From Megamerina dolium (lineage: Eukaryota > Arthropoda > Insecta > Diptera > Megamerinidae), in contig OY978526.1 in NCBI GenBank assembly GCA_963854835.1, forward strand, positions 71,892,418 to 71,956,417: a stretch of DNA of 64,000 nt, given 5' to 3'. Under the pieces are notes generated by a model, which was not told where the DNA came from, searched no databases, and saw only the letters and a program-made list of their open reading frames with translations. Shown here piece after piece: positions 21,961-31,840 of the stretch. The stretch's first letter is position 1; the number at the start of each line of letters is the position of its first letter. The translations under genes and the position numbers were made by a program.

Positions 21961-22900
21961 TCATCGTTCTAGAGATCGTTTCTGAACTTTGACCTCTACT
22001 CACGCCTTATGTGAGCGCCGCCGATGACTTTTTAGTTTGTTATGTTCACAAAAGTAAGCTCCTAAATGAGGCCATTTCCTTTACTCATTCTGGAATTGTT
22101 CCAAAAACCATTCTTTTAAAAATATAGTTTAAAGATTTGTGTCATCTTAATATATATGCAATTTAGTACCACTCCATCCACGCATCCTTGATAATTGTTA
22201 CAAACGGAAGCACAAAATCTATATACCTTTGACTCTTTGAGTGTAGGGTATGATTTTTTATTGTGCCCCTATTCATAAGTACTTTGAAATTAACATCATT
22301 ATCATCATCATCAACATTGTTGCAGCTCTTATTGTAACATGTCACTCATTCACCATTTCATTTTTCCAACGCTTAATAATTCTTTCGTTTATCCGTTTTA
22401 TTCTACATGCCATTACTTGACTTGTGCTCCTAATCTTTTTTTTTTCTATTGTTCTCGCTCACTCTCTCTGTCTACTTTTATCTCGCACTCACTTATTTAA
22501 TGAGTAGCATGATGCCACCGGACAAGTCTACAGCTTCACGTTGCTATATACTAGCATATTTTTCATTTGTTCATTTATTCATTCGTTATTGTTTTTTTTT
22601 TTTTTGTACTATGAAGACACAATTATTTCAATTAAATTGACAGTTAATTGCTCAGTAAATTATTTGTCAAATTAAATAATTGTAAAGTTGTAAAATGCTA
22701 TCCTAATAATAATGAATCTATTATTACTTCAGTTTTTTTTTACATATACGAATGGAATTATATTTAATATTAGCTTAATAATCACATTTATTTCAAATAA
22801 ATAACCTTAGTTTCTTGAGCAAAAAAATAAAAAAATAAAAATAGATAAAAACAAGTTCTTATGAAATCTAATGAGGTTATACTTAATCGCAAATCATTAT
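21961..22900. other. AT-rich intronic DNA
   Basis: No supported exon or mobile element. Poly-T tracts near 22435 and 22590. Confidence 0.4.
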
Positions 22901-22904
22901 AAAA

Positions 22905-23805
22905 ACATAGGTACATCACAAGTAGTCAGATGAAAATCGTCCATTCTAGAAATGTGGTTTATATTGGGACTATCAATTAATTTTAAAGGATTTACCGAAG
23001 ATGGCAGAAAGTTTAGCACGTGCATGCTCCATCGATTTCAACTTGTACGTACTGGTTCAGACGATTCAGAAATGGCGATTTCCACACATAAGACAAGGAC
23101 AGGCCTGGTTAGCCAAGAAAGTTTGAAGATGAAGAATTGGAAGCATTACTCGACCAAGATTGTTGTCAAACGCCAAAAGATGTCGCAGAGCCCTTAGAAG
23201 AGACTCAATCAATCATTTCCCATATGTCATATGAACTGAAGCCAAGAGACGTTGAAAGACGATTTTGCTTGACAGAAATATTGCTCGAGCGATACAAAAA
23301 GAAGTCGTTTTTGCATCGGATGGTTATTGGTGACGAAAAATGGATTCATTACGACAACCCGAAGCGCAAGAAATCGTATGTGAAGCACGGCCAACCACCG
23401 AAATTAACGGCAAAGCAGAATATTTATAGCGCCAAGGTAGTACTCTACATTTTTTGGGATCAGAAGGGTGTGTTGTATTATGAGCTGTTGAAATCGAGTC
23501 AAACGATTACAGGGGGACCTGCACCGAACACAATTGATTCATTTCAAAAGGTCAATCGCCGAAAAACAACCAGAATATGCGACTAGACACGAGTTTATAA
23601 TACTCCATCATGACAAAACTGGGCCTCATGTTGCAAGACCGATCAGAAATTATTTGGAAATCAGCGGCTGGGAAGTTTTACCTCACCCGCTTGCCTTATA
23701 GCCCAGACATTGCCCAGATAGTCCCAATAGAATGCAGCGTAAAACTGCTGATGATCAAAACTTTTTGCCATGTCCTTTTTTCCTCATTATTCACAGTTTT
23801 CTGAT
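22905..23805 (+). pseudogene. mariner (DD34D, mauritiana-like) transposase relic
   Basis: A plus-strand transposase in shifted frames. Parts seen: ELEALLDQDCCQTPKDVAEP near 23125-23200; then ERYKKKSFLHRMVIGDEKWI HYDNPKRKKSYVKHGQPP, with the first Asp in GDEKW; then VLYIFWDQKGVLYYELLK. The second Asp region is degraded near 23605-23640 (HHDKTGPHV in one frame), and the end is SGWEVLPHPLAL-like, then SPDIAQIVP where SPDIAPSD would be expected. A possible left terminal motif TAGGTACATCACAAGTAG is at 22908. The N-terminal HTH is partly lost. Inactive. Confidence 0.75.
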
Positions 23806-24892
23806 TTTCAAAAATCTTTCTTTGTGAAGGTTTTTAGATTTAGCTTTTGTATAAAAAGCGAGGGCCCATTTTTTCCATAAATGGTTTTTTGGCGTCTCTT
23901 CAAAATATTTCAAATTCTGACCCACCGATTTTCTTTTTTTTTTTAACAATTTTACAACGACCAAGATTGAAACTCTTTTAGTAGTTTACTTGCAATTTTT
24001 AGTTACTAACCAATTTGGGTCCATGAGGTTTTCAGAAAGTTGTATTATGAAATTAAATTCTTACATTAATTTCAAAGACAATTATAATTTAGAAATTGTA
24101 GTTTTCTCAATTCTTTTTGCATCTGATTAGAATATTTATAATGTAATTTACAAGCTTGGTATTTTCATTTGTTCTGATACTAGGATCTAATGAACATAGC
24201 TAATTAAATTAAAACAAATAAATTACACTCATATGAAGCATAAATTCAATTAAGCCCAATAAAAAAAAAATCAAATAGCATTTGATATAAAGTATAATTA
24301 AAGTGGCAACTCTTTAAATGGTCGAGCATAACATATGTTTACACGCATATACACGCTCTCTTGCTCTTGCTCGCTGCCTATGTATATCACAAATTATCAT
24401 GATTATAATTATTTTTGGTTTTGTTGTTGTTTATTTGTCTTTTTTTTTTTTGTTTATAATGCTTAATTATCTATCATATAATATTATTATTGCTCTCTCA
24501 CTCTCATTTATATTATAATATTATGCCGCTAAAGCGATTGTGATGATGAATCGTAAACAGTGTTGTCATTTAGAAATTTTAAATAGTAATAAATTCTGCT
24601 GAAAAGGTATTCAATTTTTTCATTTCAGTATCTATTTTCAGTAAATAGTTTTCTTAATAAAAAATAAGATATTCTGTAAGATGTTTCTGTTAAAGGCGGC
24701 TACCATTTCAAAGGGCGAAAAATTGAGATTGAGTGATGACCATTGTAATTATTCGCTGTTTTAACTAAAATCAAACAACAACAAAATCATTAGTTTAATA
24801 ATCATATTCTTTTCTTTCTTAAAAAAAAATCCAAATGGCGGCTTCTCACCGACGTTGAAAACACAGTTTCAAGACGGTTAGGTTATGTTATT
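23806..24892. other. AT-rich intronic DNA
   Basis: T-rich tracts, scattered ATT repeats. Nothing recognised. Confidence 0.4.
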
Positions 24893-25216
24893 GTTCTCCC
24901 TATGAGAGGACATATTTAAGATCCGAAAGGCCCAATATAACAGTGCTTTTTTTTCCAGTGCTTTTGGGTCTGTTAAATTTCCACAGTATTAGAAGGGGCC
25001 TACTTATATTAGCCGGATCTGAAAGGTGAGCTTAGGGACATCACACTTTCTAAACACGGTTACAGAGATCTTTTACAAGCAAATTGATACTGTCGGAAGG
25101 ATTGCCAATTGCTTACCGATAGTTGGGTACCATGGAAAATTTAATATATATCGAATCTTTGATATAAAGTTACATCAGCTGCGGATTGAATCCACAACAC
25201 ACGACTCAGAAGCAGA
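24893..25216 (-). repeat. tRNA-derived SINE, copy 4 (B-type tail)
   Basis: Minus copy with TATGAGAGGACATATTTAAG tail, TACTTATATTAGCCGG, TTACAGAGATCTTTTACAAG, GATTGCCAATTGCTTACCG, and head GCGGATTGAATCCACAACAC up to GACTCAGAAGC. It stops where copy 5 begins in the opposite direction. Confidence 0.8.
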
Positions 25217-25495
25217 AATTTCAAAGATTTTTCTTTCGATCGATACCCACCTGTCGGCAAGCTATTGGCAATTTTTCCGGCAGTAACAATTTGCCATGGA
25301 AAACTTTTTAAAAAAACTCTGTGACAAAGTTTAGAAAAAGTGATGTCACAAGAGTTCTGCTGTTCGGAAACGCCTAAAATAAGTAGGTCCTTTCTAATAC
25401 TGTCCAAAAATTTAACACGCACAACGGTACTGGAAGAGAAGCTAGGCCAAACAGCCCTTCGGGGCTTACAAGTGCCACTTATTTATTTATTTTTT
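25217..25495 (+). repeat. tRNA-derived SINE, copy 5 (A-type tail), head-to-head with copy 4
   Basis: Lacks most of the tRNA head and begins near AGATTTTTCTTTCGATCGAT. The body is well preserved: CCACCTGTCGGCAAGC, TCCGGCAGTAACAATTTGCC, CTCTGTGACAAAGTTTAG, GTGATGTCACAAGAGTTCTG. It ends CCCTTCGGGGCTTACAAGTG, then TTATTTATTTATTTTTTT. Confidence 0.82.
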
Positions 25496-26160
25496 TATTG
25501 TCTCTTGTATCGGAATAATAATAGTAATAATATGATGCTACAGTGATTTTACACTTTTTAAGTGGTCTCGTGAAAAAAAGCTGTTTCACATACTCAAATT
25601 TTCGGTGAATTGTTAAAAATACTTTTTTGGTTACTTGCTTCGTTTAATAGTTATTAATTCATGCAAATACGAAATTTACGGTTGAAACGTGACAAAATAG
25701 ACTGGAAAGTACACCGCAATATCATTTGTGTTGTCTGGGTAAAGGAGAAAATCTTTTTCTCAATTTTTCTATTTACGTACGTAGACAGCAATATTTTATA
25801 ACAATTTGTTAAAATATTTGCAGCAAAATTCTGAATAAAACCGTTATGCCGTTATAAAACCGTTGAGTACAGTAGAAAGTCTTATTTAAACAGTTTTTAA
25901 GCATATCCCACATTTTTATAGTCTTGAGAATTTGAAAAACCGACTTGGAAATGTATATTTTTGTTTTGTTGGATAAAAATGTTTAGAGTGTTTGTGAAAA
26001 TAGTTTTAAATTGGATAGTTTTTCTAAATTTTTTGTTATTACAAATATATTTTATTACAAATATTTGTTAAGAATGGTAAATGTTTCCATGGAATACCTT
26101 GAAAGTGTATGAAATTTCGAAAAAAAGGCAGTTTTTACATTTGACAGGAAACATTAGTAA
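25496..26160. other. AT-rich intronic DNA
   Basis: Nothing recognised. Confidence 0.4.
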
Positions 26161-26530
26161 TTGGGACACTTTTATGGGAAGAAATACATGTTAGTCCACT
26201 GTTATAACTCAAATTAAGATCACCTAAAAGTTAAAATCGATTTTTGTAGAGGAGTTTTTTTTTATGGATTTTTATATTAAACAAGATTCTAAATTTAATA
26301 TGTTTATTTCGACTATAACTATGGGCCCTTCTCGGGTTCTCGTAGTTGGGACACTTTCGTGGAAAGAAATACATATTGGTCCATTGTTATAACTCAAATT
26401 AAGATTATCTAAAAGTTAAAATCAATTTTTGTAGAAGGTTTTTTATGGATCTTTATATTAAACAAGATTCGAAATTTAGGATTATCTTTATTTTGACTAT
26501 ATCTATGGGCCCTTCTCCTAGCCCTACTAT
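26161..26530 (+). repeat. Two-copy tandem duplication, unit 185 bp
   Basis: TTGGGACACTTT at 26161 and 26346 start two copies that continue through GTTATAACTCAAATTAAGAT and AACAAGATTC to CTATGGGCCCTTCTC. Several substitutions separate them. No coding sense seen. Confidence 0.8.
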
Positions 26531-27924
26531 GGGCCCTTGTTTTAGTCCTACACCTATGGGCCTTTGTCCTCAATTAGGCTACAATTCATTAATTTCTTTT
26601 TGTAGTACTGAGAAATCAGTGAGCAATGCGATCGAGAAACGTTATAGAGAAATGAGCAGCTAACATATTTGCAATCTTAGATCTACTACAATATTTTAAA
26701 AATGGCAACACTTTGTGCTAATTATGTCGCATTGTTCACTCAGCTGTTGTTACTCAATTTGTTATTGTTTTTCTTTTATATCTTCTACTCGTACTAGCTA
26801 GCGCTGCCTATTTATCCTCTTCGTCGTATATTTGTATCTACGATATGTATAAGTTGTGTTATTGTTGTTCTTTTTTAATATGTATATTACTCTACTCTTC
26901 ATACGGTATTGTTTTTCTACTAATAGTATTTTGTTTTTATTGTGCGTTTAGTGGTCGTCGTAAAAGCATACCGCTCCGCCACCATAGTGTTACTCATTTC
27001 GCTAAATTGTCTCGTTGTTGTTTATTCTTTACTTTACCTCAGTTCGGTGGCCTTAGTTAACCCGAATGTGTGCGGTTGTTTTTATATGGTGCTTGTGTGT
27101 GCGCCTCCTCTAGCATATCGTATATTCTGATTCTATTATTTCGTGACTCGTTTCTTTTATTTTTTTTTTTTTTGTTTTTCATTTTAGTTCTCTTATTCGT
27201 GTCGCCATTTGTAAGTTAATCGAATTGAATTGGAAAATTTTAAATATTATAGGTAAATACACCATATGTGCTGTGCTAGTGATTGCGATTGAATTGTGTA
27301 AATATGATTTAACAAGAAGAATTGGAATTTTCATTTTCCAATTGAAGCTAGAAATTCGTTTTGAAAAAAAGAGCACACACGCACACATGTGTATATCCTT
27401 TTACGACGCATATGGCAATATTTTTTATGTGAAGGCGCGTGTGTATATTTAGTGTATTATTTATTGTTGTTGGAAAAATTTTCCCCCGCCAATGTGAACA
27501 TTGCAGCTGATTTTTAATATAATGTCTACCAATTTCTTCTTCTTCTTCTTTAATTGTGAAGGGTGACAACGAGTTTTGAAGAGTATAAGAATTTCAAGAA
27601 AAATTCACAGTGTTTTCATTTGTATATAAAGACGTGAAATATTTACATACATATGTATGAAAAGGTGTGAGTATGTGTGGCTCTAAAACAAAATAAAAAA
27701 AAAAAAATCAAAATAATATAAATGAAAAAATTTGATAATTGGCAGATAAAAATCGATCGTTGAATAGATATTGAATGAATCAATAAAATTGTAATAAAAA
27801 AAGTGGTGTGCTTATTACACAAAAATATATGTAAAATCTATATTTTTATAATTACACCATTGATAGTGAAACATATAGGCAATAAAAGAATAAAATTCCA
27901 ACAATATCACTACAATTACTCACG
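26531..27924. other. Intronic DNA upstream of the candidate exon
   Basis: Largely free of recognisable repeats, unlike most of this intron. GTATATAAAG at 27623-27632 resembles a TATA box about 300 bp upstream of the candidate start codon. No initiator could be defined. Confidence 0.3.
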
Positions 27925-28010
27925 ATGAAATTATTACGTGAATTCATTTTCGAGACACGCTCAGCTGCCAATGTGGCTGATGATGAGGATGAGCAATTAA
28001 CACAGGAAAT
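27925..28010 (+). CDS. Candidate alternative first coding exon (unproven)
   Basis: ATG at 27925 (A at -3) opens MKLLREFIFETRSAANVADD and ends DEDEQLTQEM at 28008-28010 or one codon later, followed by GTAAATAA, a moderate donor. The 28-29 codons are hydrophilic and acidic with richer base composition than the AT-rich surroundings, and the end is phase 0, the phase needed to join the pum exon after 10823. An alternative downstream promoter with a short first exon would fit the large-intron organisation of pum. I do not recognise the peptide. It could equally be a chance open frame or belong to another gene. A Tc1 element begins 26 bp into the putative intron. Confidence 0.35.
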
Positions 28011-28036
28011 GGTAAATAAATTATTTATCATATCTA

Positions 28037-29474
28037 CAGCCATGGTCATGCAAATAGCACACTTAAGGATAGCAAAAGAAACATTGAATTTTTACATAAA
28101 AATCAAGCAGTAACAAAAAAGTTTTTTTCCACAAAATTTAGTTTATTTATTGACTTGTTTTTTAAAAGTAAAAAAATAAGTAAGATTTCATTTTTATAAA
28201 GTTTTTTTTTCGAAAAACTGAGATCATCTCCAATATTGCTTGGACATGCCAATAGCACATCTGGAAAAACTGAAAAAAGAAACAAAAAATTATTTAATTA
28301 GAAAACAAAAGAATGTAAAAAAAGGAAACACACGTGTTCAGTATTTTGTACTAGAACCAGAATTTGCAATTACTGCTGCACATCTGCGTTCCATGCTTTC
28401 CACAAGCTTTTGGCATCTCTCTACAGGGATTGAAAACCAGGCCTCCTCTACTCCAGCCCACAATTCATCAAGGTTTTTGAAATTTTTGTCCATATTTGCT
28501 TTTTAAGATCATTCCAAAGATTTTCGATTGGATTTAAATCGGCACTTTGTGCTGGCCAATCCAATACCTTTACCCTTTCTTTTTGAAGCCAATCTTTTAC
28601 TACTTTAGCCGTATACTTCGGATCGTTATCCTGCATGAAAGTCCAATTTAGTGGCATGGAACTGAAAACGAATGGTTCCATTTTATTTTTCAATATATCT
28701 AAATATTGATATCTGTCCATTTTGCCATTGATACGCACAATTGGCCCTACTCCATGCCAAGAAAATGCACCCCACACCATTATGCATCCGCCGCCGTGTT
28801 TTATTGTCTTTTGTGTATACCTGGGATTGAGAGATTGGTTCACAGGACGGTGGCAAACGCTTTTTCCATCAGGGCCCATTCTATAGATTTTAGTTTCATC
28901 GGCCCAGAGAATATTTTTCCAAAAATTCAGGTTTTTTTCTTTCCTGTCCACCGACATAGTAGTTTTTCGTGGAGTAAATTTCTGAACGTTCTGTTTTAAA
29001 TAAATGCCATCAGTTTCCACTATTCCACACTATTTTTCGCGAGCATTCCATAAGAACCGCTATTTCTGCCACTGTTTTTCCAGTTTTTGCCATATTGTAT
29101 ATAATACTTCTTTTTTCGGGAGTGCAATGACTTCCACGACCCATTTTCCAAAAATATGATCACTTTTTATTAAACTTAAAAGTTTATGAGCCAAAACTCC
29201 AAAAAAACAAAATGTTTGTTAAAAATTGTATCAAAATTTTATAAATTTGTACGATGTGCTATTTGCATGTCCACCAAAAAACTGCACTGTGTGAACGAAA
29301 GCTGAAGTAAAAAGCATAGAATAAAAAATAGCGGAACTTTTTCAGCCGCTATGCAAAGAAGATGCTGCCAGCCATGTAAAATAACAAAAAACTCTTATGG
29401 AAATTTATATCATTTAACCAGAAAAGTGTTCAATAATTTTTTAATGATTTGTGCTATTTGCATGACCATGGCTG
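28037..29474 (-). mobile_element. Tc1-type transposon, 1438 bp, IR/DR ends, decayed
   Basis: TA flanks (28035-28036, 29475-29476). The outer ends CAGCCATGGTCATGCAAATA (left) and its exact complement (right) continue through GCACA. Inner copies of the core lie about 205 bp inside each end: GGACATGCCAATAGCACA at 28242-28259, and the complement of GGACATGCAAATAGCACA at 29255-29272. Four binding-site-like repeats, two per end, are the IR/DR design. It is shorter than the 1652-bp element because part of the transposase gene is lost. Confidence 0.95.
28343..29144 (-). pseudogene. Tc1 transposase with internal deletion and frameshift
   Basis: Starts MGRGSHCTPEKRSIIYNMAK at 29144, with the first HTH continuing to AEIAVLMECSRKIV, then a stop soon after WNSGN. 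The second DNA-binding half is missing. The catalytic part resumes with WKNILWADETKIYRMGPDGK, IKHGGGCIMVWGAFSWHGVG, FMQDNDPKYTAKVV and SADLNPIENLWNDLKKQIW, so all DD34E residues remain. A second frameshift near 28480 moves the tail to another frame (NLDELWAGVEEAWFSIPVER, ending SGSSTKY and a stop near 28343). Not functional. It differs in sequence and ends from the 16-17.8 kb element. Confidence 0.9.
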
Positions 29475-29939
29475 TATATTTCATAATAATGATATGAAAT
29501 TATTGAAGTGATACACTTGAGTAGGAGAGAGATCTCTTGCGCTGAGAATGGTTTTTGTTTCTCCAGTCTGAAATGTTTCTCAGTATTAATTTCAATGATA
29601 TTACAATAATTTGTGAAAATTAATTCTTGAAGACTTTAGTAACTTTTTATAGAAGTTAATCTCTGGTAGCTGCATCAAAGTTAAAAGTAATAATATCGAT
29701 TTGATTAATAAAAAAATAATTGGTCCACAAGTACTAAAAATGTGTGAAAAAAATCATCTAAATGACATAATTTTTACTATTTTTAAATGTTTTACTTGTT
29801 TTTGGAAGCTTTAAAGCGAAAAGCATCTAAAAATTGAAAAAGATAGTGTCATTTTGAAAATTTTTTTTCTACAAAGTTACAAAAAAAAAATTATGGAAAA
29901 ATGTGTAACAAATGTTAAAATATTTGCTAATATTATATC
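29475..29939. other. AT-rich intronic DNA
   Basis: Nothing recognised. Confidence 0.4.
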
Positions 29940-31190
29940 CAATATTCAAATTAAGTATTTCATCCTGGAGCACTTATTTTCGACTACTTTTCTACGAATG
30001 GTCCGCTTTATGTTGCTTTCCAAGGCATTAATAATTTTTGGCTTGTTCCGCAGACCAACGACTTCAAATATGATAGCCCCACAGAAACTGGTCCACAGAT
30101 GTCAAACCACATGGCCTCTGAGGCAATTACATAGGTAAATGTCTGGAGATAATCGTGTTACCGAACACTTTCTCGATTAAATCTATGGCTTCGTATCAAG
30201 TATGGCATGTGGCACAGTTCTGCTGAACTGCCTGAAGGCCCATAAATCGCACCAAACCACGAATTTTTCGGTATGCATCGGTAGTCGATGAGTTATAGCC
30301 TAGACAGATGGCAGCGTTAATCCGGATTACCGGCGCACTTAATCCGAATAAAATATTAACATGACAGACGGCAGTATTGCGGATTAACTAAATGGCTGAT
30401 TGCTGTTTTATTAGGTCTGCTCACTTACATTACTATCACTATCAATTTCTGTCATCTGTCACTCTCGATATGAGAAAATCTACAAGAAGTACGTGAACTG
30501 AAAACTATCAGAGACTTGTAAATTGACATTCACAGTTCGTAATTGACAGCTGGATTTATTTGTTCGGCAACGCTTTTCATGTTAAAAACTGTTAACAATT
30601 GTTGAAAGTTTTTTGATAGCGAACACACCTAATATTTTGTAAAATTGATCGAGAAATATTCACAATAAAAAATTTTCAGCAGTGTTGCCATCGCAAATTG
30701 CCCTAATCCGCTTTTATTTTGAGAATTAACTCATAGAGTTAAAGCGGATTAGCTGCAGTTAATGCCCGAGTTAATTCGAATTAACTCGGTAATCCGGAAT
30801 TAGGCTGCCGTCTGTCTAGGCTATTACATGTGGACTAGAGTTGCGGCAAATGCGACAATTTAGAATATTGACAAAGCCACTTAGCCAGAAGTATGTATGC
30901 GAGTTTGATTTCGTGTAAATTGAGGTAGAAATCCTTGGTCTGGAATACAGGTGATAATACTTGTTGATCCCAGAGCCCTTCTGGGGTGGTGACCCGATTG
31001 TAATAAGCCTCGTAATTGAACATAATTTGACGGTAAAGCACTGGATCGTTATTTAACTGTTCAATGGCGCAATAAATGAACTCACTTCGAAGACGATAGT
31101 CCATTTGCTTCAATACTTGCATCATTTGAATTTCTTGGTAAACACTGATTTTGGACATAAATTTCTACAATTTATAAAAGCTTAAGATCT
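29940..31190 (-). pseudogene. DD41D transposase relic split by a MITE
   Basis: Minus strand. The right part (30830-31160) reads YQEIQMMQVLKQMDYRLRSE, AIEQLNNDPVLYRQIMF and NYEAYY, matching the segment from HPYKIQ to FSDEAHF, with Asp replaced (NYEAYY). The left part (29950-30292) reads VRFMGLQAVQQNCATCHT, then NTIISRHLPM, PQRPCGLTSVDQFLWGY, corresponding to QQDGATCHT ... CDLTPLDFFLW with the second Asp changed to Asn. The two parts are separated by the 528-bp MITE at 30296-30823. Heavily mutated and old. Confidence 0.7.
30296..30823. mobile_element. MITE, 528 bp, TTA target duplication, TAATCC-rich
   Basis: Ends TAGCCTAGACAGATGGCAGC and (complement of right) TAGCCTAGACAGACGGCAGC, one mismatch in 20. 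TTA on both sides (30293-30295, 30824-30826) suits a PIF/Harbinger-type target. The interior has no gene but at least seven TAATCC/GGATTA words (for example near 30315, 30340, 30390, 30700, 30745, 30790). It lies inside a DD41D relic. Confidence 0.85.
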
Positions 31191-31627
31191 TAAAGAAAAC
31201 ACTGTACAGCATTTCTTTGAAGTTATTAGTGCGTTTAATTTGTGCTCCTAAGCTGTCGAGTTCAATTTAATGTTAGGGCAATCAAATAGCATTTTCTTTA
31301 AAAAAAATATATATAAAATATATCAAATGGTGTTTATTCCCAATTTTTTTAGAGTAAACATTTGGAATAAGTTTGTGTGTAAATTTAATACCGGAAGATA
31401 AGTTTGATAAAGGGTCATCGAAGCCTCTAGTGCCAATTATTTATTTATTTATAGACAGTTATTACTTGTCATTGGCAATTGTAAGGAAGCTTGGCCAGGT
31501 TTTCGTCAGAGAGACCGGTATTCATATTAGCTGGAACTCATATTAGTTTCAACTCGTTTACCATCGGTAATATTGGAGCGTTGAAAGCCTTAGCTTTTTC
31601 TTTGGGATAAAATATATTATAATGTGG
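31191..31627. other. AT-rich intronic DNA
   Basis: Nothing recognised. Confidence 0.4.
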
Positions 31628-31840
31628 GCACTTATAAACTCCGAAGAGCCCTTTCGCCGAGGTTGTCTTCCAGCGTGCTAATTTTCTGAACTGTCTTAGT
31701 TAAGACAGTTCAGAAAATTTCAGTACAAACAGCTACTGCCGGAAAAATTGCTAATTGCTTGCCGACAGAAAAATCTTCGATATTGGAATTGCACTTCAGT
31801 CGGGGTGCAAACCCACGATCTATAGATCAAGGTCACTTGA
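31628..31840 (-). repeat. tRNA-derived SINE, copy 6 (A-type tail, internally deleted)
   Basis: Minus copy: GGGCACTTATAAACTCCGAA tail, ACTGCCGGAAAAATTGCTAA, CTTGCCGACAGAAAAATCTT, and head GTGCAAACCCACGATCTATA. The normal body around 31680-31719 is replaced by a 40-bp palindrome (19-bp arms, 2-base centre, AATTTTCTGAACTGTCTTA). Confidence 0.78.
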
